Positions 1 to 11,896 are shown, numbered from the stretch's first letter. The stretch is DNA of 64,000 nucleotides from Heterobasidion occidentale (GCA_039111635.1 JBCAQO010000001.1:62001-126000); one strand, 5' to 3'. Numbers and translations: made by a program. The notes: generated from the letters alone by a model not told the origin.

Positions 1-151
1 TAGGCAAAAATTCTGCCTTTCACGAGCTTCCACGTATCTTCTAGAAAATTCAAAGTTCGACAAGCATGCTCACCGTGATCGAAAATGGGTGCAATTTCGA
101 CGGATAGCTTTACAACTTCACAAGTGCGCGTAATCCTTCTCTTCCTACTTT

Positions 152-686
152 TCACGCAACCGAAGCGATAGCTTCCACCTCTACTAGCCCATCTCTGGGA
201 ATACGCGCTACCTCGACTGCCGAGCGCGCAGGTTTGTGATCGCCAAAGAAGCTCTCGTAGATCTTGTTGACCGCCGCAAAGTCATTCATGTCCTTCAAGA
301 AAACCTATAGGAAACATGGGAGTCTTAATCAAACCCAGAGCCGACGAATGAGCACTTACTGTTGTCTTGACCTTTCCCACTTCACTCCCGCTAGCTTCCA
401 CAACCGCCTTCAAATTCAACAGCGCTTGCCGTGCCTGCTCCTCTACACCGCCAGCGACAAATTGGCCGGTCTTCGGGTCAAAACCAAGGCAGCCGGAGAC
501 AAAGACGAAAGGATGTGCAACAATGGCCTGGCTATAAGGTCCGATAGCAGCGGGTGCATCTGGACATTATTCATAATATATCGCAGACGAGTCAAGACCT
601 GGGTAATAAAGCGAGTATATCCGCGTCAATCACTCACGCTCAGTGGAGACCTTCGTCAAGGATGGATGCGAAGTAACAGTAGACAT
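152..686 (-). CDS. RidA/YjgF/Hmf1-family reactive-intermediate deaminase
   Basis: The encoded protein is a short RidA-type protein, which in this family hydrolyses reactive enamine/imine intermediates from PLP enzymes (2-aminoacrylate and similar) to 2-oxoacids and ammonia. Three exons fit: 638-686, 360-559 and 152-304, with introns of about 55 and 78 bases. The joined protein starts [10 protein letters not shown] and carries the family landmarks in order: [10 protein letters not shown] near the N-terminus, [13 protein letters not shown], then [17 protein letters not shown], and [21 protein letters not shown] just before the stop. The conserved arginine of the R-x(n)-P-VE-EA block is present. 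The product is about 133 residues, normal for the family. No mitochondrial presequence is visible from this ATG, so it is probably cytosolic unless an upstream exon exists. The family is clear; the exact substrate cannot be read from sequence. Confidence 0.9.
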
Positions 687-1980
687 CGCTCGTGGAGGTT
701 GAGTATGTGGTGATGGAGGCACTACGAATTTCGCCAGATGGCTAGTACTTTTTGGAATCTGACGAGGAGATCGCAGGAGGACACGGGTAAGCATCTCAAT
801 GTTTGACTTGTGACAGACTTGTGACGTTCAGTTGAGTGACATCTCTCTTCCCCTCCACAACCTCGAGTTCGACCGACTAGCGCTCGCGTACCTCCATTAT
901 ATCATTTCCTCACAAGTTACACAAATTACGGTCGAATGTGCATCAATGATAAGGATGGATCCCTTTGAAAATTCTAGGCTAACGTCTGCGAGGTCACGAT
1001 CGTTAAGAAAAGAAACAGCAGCGAAGCATGCTCCGAGATGTCATACAACTGATATATTTCCTGCTCGCAAATCTGCGTGGTGCTTACTGCGGTGAGTGGT
1101 CCCCATATGTCGACGTCCTGAAACGGCATGTTCTCGTGTTGATACTCTCGATAGCACTGCCGAACTCTGACATTCCCCAGAAGATGCACTGCTGACACAG
1201 ATCGATATCGTCCACCCTCGCTATGTGTCGAAGATTGACTGATATCCCATCGTGGGTTTATGCGCCTCTGTCCGCGGCAACTGCCTTTACTGCGCCCAGC
1301 TTTCGTCCATACGCTGTGAACCCCCTCTAACTTCCTGCCGGTCCAAGCTACTGGTTGATGCCTAGACTTCCACTTCGCAGAACCCATCATGCTCCTCAGA
1401 ACTAGTCGGAGCTTATCTGAGCGTTCTCATGCAGAAGACATCAATGCTGTGTCATATGCAAAGCGGTATGTACGCGCTCACTGTTTACCGTATACCTCGA
1501 GGAGAATGAAAGGACATCATGAGTCTTCATGTGCCTTACCTTCTCGCTCGACAGCGCTGACGGCCACAGGACTTTGATGAGCTAGATACCTGGTGCACTG
1601 TCGAGCTGATTTCTCAATCAATGGGGATAGCTCTTCCCAGGCATCCAAGCATGCCCCGCCGACGAACTGAGGGGTGAGAGCGGATACTATGTACGTCAGT
1701 ATGCGGTTGTCATGTCGATACGAAGATTGAGAACGAATAGGCAAGTTGCATATGTTTACATGCCACGGTCCACCGAGGCCCACTCGTCGGCCCCAATCAA
1801 GGCAAGTGGTTGCTTCGACCGACGTAGATAGCATAAATTACTCCGTACAACATTTTCATCACTCACCAGTCAGCTAATAATCATTTTGTGTATTCAGATA
1901 CTGTCAATACATTCATTACAATATTCGGGCCTGTTTGATGTTGATGGCACGACGCAAATGGACCCGGAACTACTAGTATT
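687..1980. other. Gene-poor stretch, no recognisable gene
   Basis: About 1.3 kb between the P450 3' end and the RidA start. Several short open frames overlap on both strands, the longest about 138 codons on the minus strand (974-1390), but none has a recognisable motif, a coherent exon chain or a consistent codon bias. It must contain the RidA promoter at its left end and the P450 3' UTR at its right end. I see nothing else I can support. Confidence 0.5.
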
Positions 1981-4113
1981 TCAGAATTGTTGCTCCTCCG
2001 TCGTTTGCCGAACGAGAGCGAGTGCAGATTCTGAACGCGGGACGATGACACATTTGAACGGTTTTGGTCGGCTGAATAAAGCAAGGATATCACTTTGCCT
2101 CGTCCTATCTCATTTACACCGTGTACTGAACTCACCTCACTAAACCCGTTGTGTATTCTGTATCGGGTTCGATCACAGCTCCGTGCTCGTTGACTTCTTT
2201 GCAGAGCGTATATACCGCTAATACGGAAGCAATCGTGATCCAGATGGTATCGTTGACAAGCCAACGGCCAGGACACATCCTGAATGGGCGCAGTTGAACG
2301 AAGGGACATGCGCCCATGGAGATTCATCCTCACCGTCGTCCGAACCCGAATGCCACTTCCGGTAGATGGTTGATACCAACCGCTGCATTCTTCTGTTGGT
2401 CTTCGAAACGCTCGGGCTTGAATGCCATAGGATCTGGATAGGTCGCCTCATCATGAAGAATGCTCCTATGATCAGGGTGCATGGTGAGAACGAGTTGAAA
2501 AAGGAAAGGAGAGACATACCAGACATTAGGTAGCACTGTCGTGCCTTTCGGTATCGTGTACCCTTGATAGACGTCGTCTTCCGTCACGTAGTGTGCGACG
2601 CCCAAGGGTCCAACTGGATTCCACCGCAAGCATTCGGCGACAATACAGTCCAGATATGGAAGGGCATTCCGATCAGAAAATTGCGGGAGGCGATCTGATC
2701 CTACCACGCTGTCTATATCCTGTTGTGCTCTTTGTTGGATCTCTGGGTGAAGCATCATTGCTAAGAAAACGATAGAATCGCAGACACAGTCTTCGGCGAA
2801 AGTCAGAAACCGAAATATTACCATAGCGACACTACCCACCGTATCAACACCAGCTGGTTTATCCGACATTGTCAACAAACGTATCAAAAAATCGAAGGTT
2901 AGCGGTTACCAGCATAAGATGTTCCTGCAACGCCCTTGATCATCCGTGCATGCTCCGGATCTCTCCCAGACTTCATCCACTCGTCGAGTTCTGACGTTGT
3001 GAAGCAGGGTTTAGCAGTTCCCGACTCCTGAAGATATTGCATGAGCAAAGAAGAATAGCATGCCGAAATAACAGAGGGTCACCATGCGCTGTCTGACCAT
3101 GTCAAAAGGGCGGTCAATCATAGCCCGCGACGCTCGCCGCCATTGTCTTGCCTGTTTCTTGAAGGATGCTCCAGGAAACCAACTCGGAACATGTTTGACT
3201 GACGATACTTCATCAAGGTCACCCAAAGACGGTATGTTACCAGCGACTTACGAAGAGGAATGTAGTCGACCAGATACGTTCCAAATAGACCTGCCTTGCC
3301 GAAGGATGTCATCGCCTGATCTGCGAGAGTCACGTAGATATCGCCTTCCTCTGGAATATCGTGTCCATACAAAATTTGCATCACCGGTGCCACCGCACTT
3401 CTACGCGATTACTGAGAAATAGGGAAATTCCATGATAACGATCAAATTCCCACCTTCGTATGTGATGTTCTAGTCGATCAGGCTGATGGAACAGATTCCG
3501 GAGAAGCGCATGCGTTTCCTTCAACTGTATGGGCTGGTAGTGTGGCGACGAATGAGCATGGAAATGTTTTTGAAACAGTGTTCGATGCTTCCGCCAAGAT
3601 GACCCGTACGGCATTGCCGAAAAAATCCAGTCAAAGCCCATTCTGCCAAGAAGACGAGGAATTAGCGTTCGTGATGTACAACGAGATGTAGGCTCACATC
3701 TCCTGAACCATGGTTCGCACTGGTCTAGAGGAATATGTCGCGCTTCGCTTTTCGAGTAGGTCGAATGCTGCTCGGGCTGAATTCAAGATGATGATGGGGT
3801 TTCCAAAAGCATGGATATATATGATGTCACCTATTGAACAAAAGACCTCAGAAACAGCTTCTCAATCAAGCAGCATCTACGAACCATATACGTGCCGCCA
3901 TTCAGCATATGTGCGCCATGGCGTGGACGTGGGGAGCGACGTGACTCCCCCGAACCACGATGTCTTCGGACCCGGGGGCAATGGGAAGCGACGATTCCTT
4001 GTCCTTAGGGATATGCCAACGCATATAGTCGAGAAAGGTATGATAATAAGAGCAATGAGGATGGAGGCGGGTAGTAGATTGGGGGGAGTGATATGATCGA
4101 GGGATAAGTTCAT
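1981..4113 (-). CDS. Microsomal cytochrome P450 monooxygenase (fungal class II)
   Basis: This is a full-length P450 split into about eight exons. The start at 4113 gives an N-terminal membrane anchor (LLPASILIALIIIPF...) followed by the proline-rich hinge PLPPGPK. Later landmarks in order: the C-helix W-R-K-H-R (about 3590), the I-helix AGVDT (about 2840), K-helix ExxR as ECLR (about 2625), PERF (about 2400), and the heme loop FGFGRR/MCPGR with the cysteine ligand at 2273-2275, an intron lying between R and M. It ends PFKCVIVPRSESALALVR...QQF and stop. It would hydroxylate a small lipophilic substrate at the ER with electrons from CPR; substrate unknown. In the I-helix exon the frame expected from the family, reading TVSAILSF then LAMMLHPE, needs one more T in the run at 2766-2769. 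Without it the reading is poorer, so a one-base contraction is likely. No partner biosynthetic genes lie beside it. Confidence 0.9.
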
Positions 4114-6937
4114 GTTGGGACAGGCTACAGACAATGAGGGTAGCGTGCAAGGGGCAAGACGTGGGCGGTTGTGCACAAAGCCATGATGGTATCATTAATA
4201 CAAGTCTGAGAGCTCGTGGCTTCTCTGGCAGCCAATCTTAGGGCCGAACCTACAGATCTAGCCGAGTTTATTCCCCATCTGGAGATTAAAGGAGAAAAGG
4301 GTCGATCAACTGTGATCAACTCCGCGGATCTGTCGATGTTGAAATCATTTTTTTGCCCGGGCCAGAATTTGAAAAAGTCAAGTCTCCAGGAATCTTCAGG
4401 GACATTGCACGCTTATAGACCGAAATACACCGCCATGCAGTTGAACTCGTGCATGCCATATCGGTCATGCATCACGCGCCGTGCAGACCGGATTGCAGCG
4501 TCCTGATAACCCAAGGTTTGATGGTACGGGCGGTTCGCTCGCGGGTGAACTCTGCAGAATGAGGCGCGCAGGACCGCCGCAGGTCAACAGCATCGCATCC
4601 GGGAAATATTTGATATCAGAATTTGCACACAGAACGGAAGTCCCGGCCCATGCGTGATTACGCGACTCACTCCGACGAATCTTCAGGGTCCGACCTTCCT
4701 TCACTCGATCAAGTATGACGCTGTTGCAGCATAGAAGATGTCCCTAACGGGTATGAAGATAACGCTCTCGCATGGATGGTTGTTCTTTTGATTCAAGGTA
4801 TGTGGTTGGGAGGGTGCTGGAGATGATGCGCGCGGGTGCAGGGCGCCTGAAGTTTTGGAGGAGGCGAACCCTTACATCTAGGCCACGGCCAAATTTATTA
4901 GGTTGACATAGAATTTTGGAATACGCGTGCGCGCGAGCTACGGCTTCGCTTTGAAGGCCGAATGAATTGCAATGCCACGGCAATATGCCTCTCTAAGTCT
5001 ATTCATAAGAGACGACATGTATACTTCTTCGTCAGTTTCGAAGATATCACTTTGCAAAGCGCACGCACTTGTGATTTTGCGGAATCAACACGTTCGCTAG
5101 CGGAGGTTCGAAACAGAGGCCTATACGAGATCCGCGGAAAACATCAAAAACAGACAGCACGCAGAGAAAAAAGCAGTCAAGTTACTGTCCTGTCGTAAAG
5201 GGAGAGCGCTCGTCTAAGAATGAAGGACAGTGAATGTTCCGTGGGAGGCTCAAGCGACGCAGGGCTGCTCACAATTTTGATCAAGACGAGTTTTACAACG
5301 AGCTTCGCAAGATGGAGTCACCATGGCGGAATTGGGCGTCTGGATTCTTGACAGCGCTGAGCCAGCCGCAGACAGCCGCACAGACTTCCATTCCGCGCAT
5401 TTGCGGAGTGTTGAGGGAAACCAAAGCCAGTGTGTGTCACTTTACCATCACAGCGGCGTAATGCCATATGCTGAGTGGTTGCTGATGATAAGGAGAATGT
5501 GGGGCGTGAGTAAGGGATGCCATCGTGACAAAAAGGTTTGCAATAGTCCTTGATCAGTAAGGTGATTTGCTTGCGACTTGGTCAAGCATTGGGGGCATGC
5601 TAGGCAACGAGCCTAAATTTCTTTCGCGCGGACCCGCGAGGCAGCTGAGTTGAAGACCACGTTGCCACAGCCTTGTGACAATGCACTTTCGCTGCCGTAG
5701 TTCTCCTGCACGGGGATTGATATCGTACGATAGCACAGATCCTAACAGCCCTCGACGATACTATTGAATGAAAATTTGTGGTTGAATTCCATCTATAGAA
5801 GAGTGGAATGGTCGGGTTCAGATGAAGTCCGAGATATGATGTGATATGCAGATCTGGCTTCTCCAATAGGTTATCGATCACAAGCTGCGCGTGCGCGAGG
5901 TGCGTATGAAAGCCCAGGCTCCGCAGACAGAAGCCTAGGGCGGGAATAGCATAAGTATAGACCCTGCAAGCACACGATCCACATTGATGCAGACGTCTAC
6001 TGTCTGTCGTGTAAGGAATGCTTCTGGTTGTTAGGGCTCGAAGATTACGGTCAACCAGTAGTGATTACATCTGAAGACGACAGATGTAGCAGTCTACGAG
6101 TCCCAATGGGGACCACCGGTGCGCATCTGGAGAAACAGGATGCTGTGCTGACGTCTGAGACTCTAAGAGAAGTATGTGTTCCAGGTGGAACACGAGACGT
6201 GAGAATGGTGTGAGCGGTTTGCTGGGTGTCTCTTGCATCGACTGGACGCTTGCAGTAAGGGTTCCACGTAACTTCAGACACCACGGACACAGGGCCCGCA
6301 CTCGGACCGGGCGGAGAATACGCTGCCGTGATAATTTCCTCGAAATGTGCATTGAGCGTCTTCTCTACAAAAAAACAAAGGATTTGACAAATAGTCTCCC
6401 AGAACATCTTCAAAATCTTGTCTGCAGAATTCGGCTGACTTGCCAACAAATATCAATTCCGGGAATTGGAAACTCAAAGGGATCTTACAGCACCTAGCTT
6501 CTAACCTTTACTCCGAGGAGCCGGCAGTAATCCGAGGACTTTACCATCGCAGCCACCACATGCATATGTAAATTATAGGCGAGCTGTTGATCGATGAGTT
6601 GTTAGCGCTTCAGCGCTTCCAATAACTGTCACCTTTGGTGTCATGGGAGAAACCCGGTCTCGGCAACCTCCATATCTGTATGCATCCTCGTACGCCCAAG
6701 ACTTGGCTTCGCCTTCTGGTAGGACTGCTGGACCCAGCGTCCACGGGACAAAAAGTTAGGAAAAGATAATTGGTCAAGACATCTTCGATGTTCGGAGAGT
6801 CGAGTGACGCAATTAGCTTCGTTGATTGAAGGTCAGATGCTGCGGGTACCGATATAGATGACAGAGACACCAGATGAGGCGTTGAGAGAAACGAATATGA
6901 TTGCAAATAGAAGACGGAGAGTATAATCATGGATCAT
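4114..6937. other. Long stretch without an identifiable gene
   Basis: About 2.8 kb between the P450 start and the NOPCHAP1-like 3' end. Many overlapping short frames exist but none forms a convincing gene. The most coding-like piece is on the minus strand around 6620-6720, reading LPEGEAKSWAYEDAYRYGG..., with a second open stretch at 6274-6477. I could not connect them into an exon chain or assign a family. The P450 promoter must lie just right of 4113. No repeat, tRNA or terminal inverted repeat was apparent. Confidence 0.45.
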
Positions 6938-7689
6938 TTACAATGGCAATGTCGACGAAGGAGTGGGCGTCGAATTCAGCATTACAATTCGTGGCCGAGC
7001 TCGTGAAGGCAGTGGTTTCTTTGGACGGGAGGATTTTGCCAAAGTTGAAAAAAGGTCCTTTTCTGACGAACCAATGGCATCGGTGGAATCAGAGGATTCC
7101 GAGTCGGAAGAAGATTCGGAGGATGTGGTTTCCTCATTTTCGTCAGAGCTAGAGCTGGATGCGTCGCCTTCAGACGCTCCCTTACCGCGCTTCTCGAATA
7201 ATCCGAGGCCAAGGTTCTGTGATCACGGGTTGACATAGTCATTAAGAAGGTGGAGCACGACGAACCATTTCAATATGTTGTTGTACAGAGTCATCAATAT
7301 GCTCGATGTCTACGCTTCGCGGATCATTTTTTGCTTGCTGGAGCAGTTGAGAGTTAGAGGCTTCCAGAGCTGGCAGAAACGCTTGCACTCGGATAGAACT
7401 GAGACAGAATCGGCATCGAGAAGACCACAGTGAAAGGAATGTCTTACGGTCCGTTGGAGGATCCACAAGGAATGTCTTTCTCTCACCGAAGTCGAACTCT
7501 GTAGGTTTTTTGTGGGAATGAGATGCATGAGAAGTATTGAGCGCCTGAAGCATCCGTTCTGCAATTATGGTCTGGATAAAAGGTCGTCTGAATCAGAAAT
7601 AAAAACTGACGAAGTCTGTTCTGACGCTCTTCATCCGTCTCTACATCTAGAGTAACCGCCGCATTTTCTGTGCCAGGTGTTGCTGCCAT
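6938..7689 (-). CDS. NOPCHAP1-like (C12orf45/DUF4598) snoRNP assembly factor
   Basis: The start ATG at 7687-7689 opens MAATPGTENAAVTLDVET. A first intron (about 7556-7605) and a second (about 7397-7446) join to RVQAFLPALEASNSQLL, then SVDIEHIDDSVQQHIEM, and a third intron (about 7205-7244) leads into NLGLGLFEKR. That is the hallmark block of the C12orf45/NOPCHAP1 family (an AFLP-AN segment followed by the IEM-LGLGVF motif). An acidic serine-rich tail (SSSSSDENEE...) and a basic proline end PLPSRARPRIVML follow. In human cells NOPCHAP1 links NOP58 to the R2TP complex during box C/D snoRNP assembly; the same role is inferred here. At the second splice the expected LLSRVQ reading needs three Gs instead of GG at 7391-7392, a probable one-base contraction. 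The gene is head to head with DUS1. Confidence 0.72.
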
Positions 7690-7898
7690 TCACTGATGAG
7701 AAGTACGATAGCAATGAATAAGGGAAAGATGGTTGAAGGCGGGGAAAGGGTCCAGCCCGGTTGGTTAGGTTGAAAATCTGAAGCCCAATCTAGGGTTAAG
7801 GTCAGTGTTCTTCATCTCCCTCCATCATCACCGAGGGCGAACCTTGGGTCACAATTGCTTCACATCTCTTGCGCTCGTCACGCAGGGTATATACTGTT
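7690..7898. promoter_or_regulatory. Bidirectional promoter, NOPCHAP1-like / DUS1
   Basis: Only 209 bases separate the two divergent start codons, so both promoters must lie here. I see no clear TATA box; the interval is moderately CT-rich near the DUS1 start (cttcatctccctccatcatc). The shared promoter is inferred from geometry. Confidence 0.5.
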
Positions 7899-9598
7899 AT
7901 GGCGATAAATTCTTCAAAAAACAATTCATCCTCACCAGCTCCTCCACGTAAGCTTCAGGGGTACCAATTTTATCACGAGGTCCTCAAGAGTCCAAAATAT
8001 ATCGTTGCACCTATGGTTGATCAAAGCGAGTTGGTGCGTTATAGCCACACTCGATTCTTGTTTCATAACGGGTTGCATTCTAATCATTCTTCTAGGCTTG
8101 GAGACAACTCTCTAGACGATATGGCGCGCAGGAAAGTCTACCTTTCTCAATTTCTCTGGACATGAATTGACACCGGGCGATAGTTAGCATACACTCCCAT
8201 GATCAATGCCAAAGTACGAATTCATTATCTCTCACAAATCACAAGCTCACTTCACTTCACTTCTCAAGATGTTCGCTGGGACGAAGCAGAAAGGATACCG
8301 CGACACCAACTTCAACACCATTTATGGCGAAGAAGGCGGCGCGGGCGACCGTCCACTGATTGTACAATTTTGCGCTAACGATCCCGACCAGCTTCTTGAA
8401 TCCGCTCGCATTCTAGAGCCTCATTGCGATGCAATCGATATCAACCTCGGATGTCCGCAAGACATCGCACGCAAGGGAAAATATGGCAGTTTCTTACAGG
8501 ACGACTGGGACCTGATATATAAGCTCAGTAAGATCACAATCACACTTTTCAAGTACCTTTCTTGACCCCTCTCATTAAGTCAACACTCTTCACATGAACT
8601 CTCCATCCCCGTCACTGCTAAATTTCGTGTCTTTTCCTCACTGGAAAAGACCGTAGAGTATGCAAAAATGTTGGAAAGGGCAGGTGCACAAATACTCACA
8701 TGTCATGGGCGCACGCGGGAACAGCGAGGCCATAACACCGTAAGCCGTATTTCGACTTCATATTCCGCCCCAATCTTCTTAGTCTGATGCCTCGTCAACT
8801 AGGGTTTAGCAGACTGGTCGAAAATCCGCGCTGTGAAAGAAGCAGTTTCTGTACCCGTCTTCGCCAATGGGAACATACTCTATCACTCGGACATAGAACG
8901 ATGCCTTGCCGAGACGGGAGCAGACGGTGTCATGTCTGCTGAAGGGCAACTCTATAATGCCGCATTGTTTTCACACTCCCAGTCACCCATTTCGTCATCC
9001 TCTCCAATGTCACCTCACCAAGATGGACTCTACCCTCCGCATACTCAGCTCGCTCTAGAATATCTCCAGATCGTAGAATCTCTCAAGACCCCCACGCCTC
9101 TGAGTGCAGTCAAAGGTCACTTGTTCAAACTCATGCGGCCCGGGCTGGTGAAGCACCCCGACCTGCGGATAAACTAGGCAAAACCAGGGGCAAAGAGGGT
9201 GGTGGTATCAGAGCATTTCTTGAGATCGTAGAGGAGCTGGCGGAACGCATGGAGAAAGACCAACACGTGGCTAGTGTCAGCGGAGAGACCGATCTCGAGG
9301 GGAAGATCCCACACTGGCTCGCGCAACCATATTTCAGACCATTGCCTCCGATGGAAGGCAACGCCGCTAGAAACACCGGTGAGTCTACGTGCGATTCGTG
9401 AAAAAAAAACGTCGACGCTAACAAGTGAGTCTTTCTAACCCTCCTCAAAATTTCACAGAGAAGAATGTCGTAGCCGCTCACAAACGGTCACATTCAGAGA
9501 GGACGCCTGATCCAGACATCGACGCGGAAGCGGACGATGAAGTAAAAAGGGCTAAGCTTGATCTCGCCCATTCTACATCAGTCAGTCTCCAGTGTTAA
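7899..9598 (+). CDS. DUS1: tRNA-dihydrouridine synthase 1 (Dus1-type)
   Basis: FMN enzyme that reduces U16/U17 of tRNA to dihydrouridine in the yeast Dus1 class. The start at 7899 gives [12 protein letters not shown], then [13 protein letters not shown]. Later exons give [32 protein letters not shown], the catalytic-cysteine motif [52 protein letters not shown] and [10 protein letters not shown]. These are all FMN/TIM-barrel signatures of the family. The C-terminal helical part ([14 protein letters not shown]) and a charged tail end at the TAA 9596-9598. Two places fall out of frame by one base compared with the strongly conserved family reading: near 8593 (between CTTCAC and GAACTC) and near 9168 (CGGAT where CGGGAT would restore R-D-K-L-G-K). 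Both are run contractions, so I treat the gene as real, with probable sequence errors. Confidence 0.85.
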
Positions 9599-9834
9599 TT
9601 TGCAAGACATGTATCACATATGGATAGACGCGCATCGAGGAATCATGCTCACGCTTCCTTTCATCGCAGAGTACAGTACAGTGTACTAAAGTTATTTTAC
9701 TTTATAATGCCCCTAATAGATCGTAGGCTGTGACTTCGTGACGCTTTCAAAGTATGCGTGACCGCACTAGAACTTCCTCTCCAACCTCCATCATCCACGA
9801 TACGAAGAAAACTTGAGCCAGATAATTCGTTGAG

Positions 9835-10332
9835 GACAAACTGGACATCCAACCGCTCACCGAGCCCGATTATTATACCCTTCTCTCTGTACAACCCAGC
9901 GCTTCCTCCGCGGATATCAAAGCTGCATATCATCATGCCTTGCTGATCCTCCATCCCGATCGTAATCAAACTGCTTCTAGTCTTTCATTTCAGCTTGATG
10001 TTCCTCGCGCTTCAGTTGATATTGGGCGAATTAAAGATGCATATCGTACCTTATCCAACCCCGATCTGCGAGAGTCATACGATGCTGCACTACGATTCCA
10101 GAAAGGAGGGGTTGCAGGAAAGCCGAGGCCGGCGCAAGTAGTTTCTCTAGAAGAATTCATGGAGGGCGAAAGCGGAGAGTGGACGCATTCCTGTCGATGC
10201 GGGGGGGTATATCGAATCGGAGAAGTTGAGATGAACAGAGGACAACATTTGGTAGGGTGCGGAAGTTGTTCCGAGGTCATCAGGGTAGGATATGAAGTTA
10301 TCGAGAGCGGTGATGAAGAGATCAGTACTTGA
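9835..10332 (+). CDS. DPH4: Diphthamide biosynthesis protein 4 (J-domain plus DPH zinc finger)
   Basis: An N-terminal J domain is followed by a DPH-type CSL zinc finger, the exact architecture of Dph4/DNAJC24, which supplies reducing and iron-handling help to the Dph1-Dph2 step on elongation factor 2. Visible: DYYTLLSVQPSASSADIKAA, then HPDRNQ with the HPD triad, then RTLSNPDLRESYD closing the J domain. After it come CRCGGVYRIGEVEM and LVGCGSCSEVIRVGYE, giving the two CxC/CxxC zinc pairs. The stop is TGA at 10330-10332. The 5' end is unresolved: the frame is open only from 9826 because of an in-frame TAA at 9823, and no ATG lies upstream in frame. A small first exon or a lost base is likely; 9835 is only the first plausible acceptor. 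Confidence 0.82.
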   Translation, partial: DKLDIQPLTEPDYYTLLSVQPSASSADIKAAYHHALLILHPDRNQTASSLSFQLDVPRASVDIGRIKDAYRTLSNPDLRESYDAALRFQKGGVAGKPRPAQVVSLEEFMEGESGEWTHSCRCGGVYRIGEVEMNRGQHLVGCGSCSEVIRVGYEVIESGDEEIST

Positions 10333-10733
10333 GGTGCTTTTTCAGGCTCGAAGCCGAAAGTCATCGAAGGTTGCATGCAGAAACACGGACATGCAATTGT
10401 TGCTGGTGCGTATTATTTCTTCTGATCTTCGATATTTGACATATTGAAGCTAAGAAATTGTCAGTCTAGTGTTACACAGAACTCCTCTCCATATAGTTTT
10501 GCCGATTATGTACTTCATTATCCGGATGCAAATTTCGTCCTTCTTCAGTCAAAATTTTGTTCTGACCGGGAGGGTGACGCAATGTAAAACTTGGGCATAC
10601 AACATGCTCATGCTCCAGCTTCATTCTGCGAAACGCCACTTGCGACACATCCGGAGTTGTGTAGACTAGTGGACAAGCACATCTCTTTGAGGCGTGATAT
10701 CGCCGATAAAAGTACAGGCCTCATCTCTGTTCA
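10333..10733. other. Convergent 3' region between DPH4 and the dienelactone hydrolase
   Basis: Two genes end toward each other across 401 bases, so this holds both 3' UTRs and polyadenylation signals. No further gene is visible; the short frames here lack motifs. Confidence 0.5.
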
Positions 10734-11896
10734 TCAATTACAGAACCTATCGAACCAACCAATGATGCTATTGGCACTTTGCTCCTTTGCCCATCCTACA
10801 ACAGAAATTGGTCAGACTCGAATGTAGGGGATCGGCGGGCGCACAACTCACTCTCATGGGGCACGTCAGGATTTCCGCGGATCGCAAAACCGTGGGCAAC
10901 GCGTGCAAAAACCTGGAAGTGATATTCGGGCTTGAACGCGGAGTCTCGCAGGAGTTCTTCGGACCGGTGACGAGCGTCAGTGGGGAAGGTGTGATCGGTT
11001 TCTGGATATACAGGATTAGCATTAAATGTAGAACACAGATATGCGACTATGAATCACCAGCGCAGGATAAGAAAAGAGGCCCTAGAAAGAGCAGTGAGTG
11101 AGAAGTTACAAGTATACCAGAAGAATTGCCAAACTTTTTGATTTCACAAAGTGATCTTCGTTAAGTAAAGCAGGGTGCGCAATCGCTCCTGGTTGGATTG
11201 AAGTAAAGCTAAACCTTGTATTTCAAGGTTTTAGTATAATCGCATTCACCTGCAGCAAGCCAGTCCGTGGCGGTGAGGCCTAACACGTCAGGGCCACCGA
11301 AACAATACCCTGCGTGGGATTTGAGTCTATTATCCGCACAATTTAGTCATCTGTTGCCCATACCGACAGCGGCATACTTGGTCTCAGTAGTGCCTATATG
11401 ACACACGCTATATTTAGCGTGTGCTCCCTTGAAAGTCGCAATCACGCACCGAACTTGGCCTTGGCAGCGTCGACGAACGTGGGCACGAGTTGATATGCCT
11501 TCTCGCGCTTTGGACCTACCCACTTCCCTAAGTCGAAGTCGGGTTCGACGCCGTAATGGTGGTATACAGGGTCTCCTTCAAAGTAGTCGGGCCCAAGGAC
11601 TAGATATCCTGCTCGACAGGAGTAGATGAGTGGACAGACAGGGAAAGAGCGCAAGACAAGGCACCCTTTGAGGCGAAATAATCCATGATCAGTTGATTGT
11701 TGATGTACATCGGGCCAAAGACATCCGCGAAGAAAAGGATGACGCGTCCGTAGCGCTCCTGCCGGGTCGGTGGATAAGACACATATGTGCTAACCCCGTT
11801 GAGGTCTTCAAAGACGCCAACGGCTGTGCCGCTATGCTGTACAGTCTTTGTGCAGCATTCTCCTGGGGGGGACGCAAGGACCTTGGAGTCAGACAT
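10734..11896 (-). CDS. Dienelactone hydrolase family alpha/beta-hydrolase
   Basis: About seven short exons join into a protein of normal DLH length. The N-terminus is MSDSKVLASPPGECCTKTVQ, then GRVILFFADVFGPMYINNQ, LVLGPDYFEGDPVY, KYAAV joined across an intron to GYCFGGPDVLGLT (nucleophile cysteine), GAIAHPALLNEDHF, GPLFLSCAG, DHTFPTDARHRSEELL, FARVAHGFAIRG (catalytic histidine) and WAKEQSANSIIGWFDRF before the TGA at 10734-10736. DLH enzymes hydrolyse dienelactones in chlorocatechol/aromatic breakdown. Basidiomycetes have many paralogues of unknown substrate, so the substrate is open. The intron between about 11392 and 11443 contains a perfect hairpin (see the separate entry). All junctions I tested are in frame. 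Confidence 0.87.
11402..11423. repeat. Perfect 9-bp inverted repeat inside an intron
   Basis: CACACGCTA and TAGCGTGTG are exact reverse complements separated by a 4-base TATT loop. They lie within a short intron of the dienelactone hydrolase gene, so the pre-mRNA could form a compact hairpin between splice sites. Confidence 0.8.
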
